DNA of 15,260 nt from JBFHKO01 sp041595355 (GTDB lineage: Bacteria > Pseudomonadota > Gammaproteobacteria > Enterobacterales > Aeromonadaceae). The position numbers were made by a program, and so were the translations under genes. The stretch spans positions 1 through 15,260 of the forward strand of contig JBFHKO010000034.1 in the NCBI GenBank assembly GCA_041595355.1, written 5' to 3'. The notes beneath the pieces are model-generated. The model saw only the letters and a program-made list of their open reading frames with translations. It had not been told where the DNA came from and did not search any database. Shown here piece after piece: positions 14,514 to 15,260 of this stretch (position 1 is its first letter; each line of letters begins with the position of its first letter).

Positions 14514-15115
14514 CAGAGCCACAACATCAACACGCAGGCGGCGGACAGCCCCCCCATCCCCCGGTTAAAACGCAGCCAGCCCCTTGGCGTATGAATGAGC
14601 TGCCGCAAACGCGCTCCGCACAGCAGCCAGAGGCCACCGGTCAGCAGGCCCATGCCGAAAAAGATGAGCAGCAGCGCCCAGGCAGAGTGCCAATAGTCGG
14701 CCCCGGAGAGGGTAAAGCCGCCGATGGCCGACAGCGCCATCATCCAGCCCTTGGGGTTAAGCAGTTGCAGCGCCGCCGCGGCCGGCCAGCGTGGCAGGCT
14801 GGCGGCCGTCCCCTCACCGGGAACGCCGGCCCCGGTCAGCTGCCAGGCGAGCCACAGCAGATAGAGGCTGCCTGCCACCTTGAGTCCCAGCTGCAACAAC
14901 GGCAGCGCGGCAAAGAGTCCGCCCAGCCCCAGGGCACAGGCGAAAATGATGGCATTGAGACCACTGACCACCGCCAGCAGCAGCGGCAAACTGCGACGCA
15001 CCCCCAGGTGGGCCCCGGCGGCCGTCAGCAGCATGTTATTCGGTCCCGGCGTGCCGCAGGTGATCAGGGCAAAGCCCGCCAGCGGGACACACCAGGCGAC
15101 ATCCACTCCAGACAC
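14513..15115 (-). CDS. LysE/RhtB family amino acid exporter
   Basis: Inner-membrane exporter of the LysE/RhtB superfamily, which expels amino acids or their derivatives; the substrate is not predictable. The 200-residue product is typical (about 205). It begins with a hydrophobic helix leading into the hallmark CGTPGPNNMLL (20-30), then GVRRSLPLLLAVVSGLNAIIF (38-58). Further conserved parts are LKVAGSLYLLWLAWQL (78-93) and LQLLNPKGWMMALSAIGGF (116-134). About six membrane helices are expected. I chose the GTG at 15115, since AGGAGGAGG ends 5 nt upstream and the protein then starts as the family does; the frame stays open to 15250 but that region is Pro/Gly-rich and unlike the family. No regulator lies beside it inside the window. 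Confidence 0.92.
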   Translation of the reverse strand: MSGVDVAWCVPLAGFALITCGTPGPNNMLLTAAGAHLGVRRSLPLLLAVVSGLNAIIFACALGLGGLFAALPLLQLGLKVAGSLYLLWLAWQLTGAGVPGEGTAASLPRWPAAAALQLLNPKGWMMALSAIGGFTLSGADYWHSAWALLLIFFGMGLLTGGLWLLCGARLRQLIHTPRGWLRFNRGMGGLSAACVLMLWL

Positions 15116-15180
15116 CGCTGCCTCCTCCTGCACGCCATCGAGCTGGGGCCCATGATTGCCGCCGCCACGCATGAATGCAA

Positions 15181-15197
15181 GCCGCCGTTGCGGCGGC
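15181..15197 (-). other. Stem-loop upstream of the exporter gene
   Basis: GCCGCCG (15181-15187) and CGGCGGC (15191-15197) form a 7-bp perfect stem with a 3-nt loop, 66 nt before the exporter start. On the minus strand it is followed by TTGCATTCATGCG, without a proper T-run. It could end a gene beyond the right edge or lie in the exporter leader. No gene could be supported from 15198 to 15260. Confidence 0.3.
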
Positions 15198-15260
15198 GCC
15201 GGCAATACGGGCTGGACAGGGGCGGTCACTTGACGGAAAGTGGGGCACACCCATTCCCCC

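Noticed and set aside
15116..15250. 45-codon upstream extension of the exporter
   Set aside because: Pro/Gly-rich and not membrane-like. The GTG at 15115 has an excellent ribosome site and gives the usual family N-terminus.

Overview
The window is a gene-dense, GC-rich piece of a gammaproteobacterial chromosome. The combination of crl-frsA next to proB-proA, yheS next to slyD-slyX-fkpA, rlmJ, a fold-type III basic amino acid decarboxylase and high GC points to the Aeromonadales (Aeromonas/Oceanimonas/Zobellella-like). That placement is inferred from gene content and protein similarity recalled from memory; no search was run. I see no insertion sequence, prophage, CRISPR array, rRNA or tRNA, so this looks like ordinary core chromosome.

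Layout. (1) 1-4297, all on the minus strand: frsA, crl, proB, proA, with a GC-rich hairpin downstream of proA at the left edge. proB and proA form a tight two-gene operon for the first steps of proline synthesis. frsA and crl keep their Escherichia coli order, but no porin gene (phoE in E. coli) lies between crl and proB. (2) 4561-5133, plus: a RimJ/RimL-type GNAT acetyltransferase, divergent from frsA across a region with three inverted repeats. (3) 5156-9139, minus: an AraC-like regulator, the ABC-F ATPase YheS, a TIGR02444/DUF2390 protein and the 23S rRNA methyltransferase RlmJ. The last three overlap and look translationally coupled. (4) 9304-11289: slyD (+), slyX (-) and fkpA (+), a peptidyl-prolyl isomerase cluster. 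A perfect 38-nt palindromic terminator separates slyD from slyX, and a strong terminator follows fkpA. (5) 11290-12844, plus: a 400-nt AT-richer regulatory region leading into a fold-type III ornithine/lysine-type decarboxylase. (6) 12937-15115, minus: a LysE-type exporter, a PlsC-like acyltransferase and a small DUF1294 membrane protein.

The most interesting signal is upstream of the decarboxylase. The only strong Shine-Dalgarno sequence there is 49 nt from the decarboxylase ATG but correctly spaced for a 13-codon TTG-started reading frame. That frame runs through a terminator-like hairpin and stops one base before the decarboxylase ATG. It could be a leader peptide that couples or attenuates polyamine enzyme expression. 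Further upstream are an imperfect 17-nt direct repeat and helically phased A-tracts. Other points of interest are the shortened first helix-turn-helix of the AraC-like protein, the unusual H-x5-D spacing in the acyltransferase, the lack of a nucleophile serine in FrsA, and the overlapping yheS/TIGR02444/rlmJ gene set. I found no clearly new multi-gene system.
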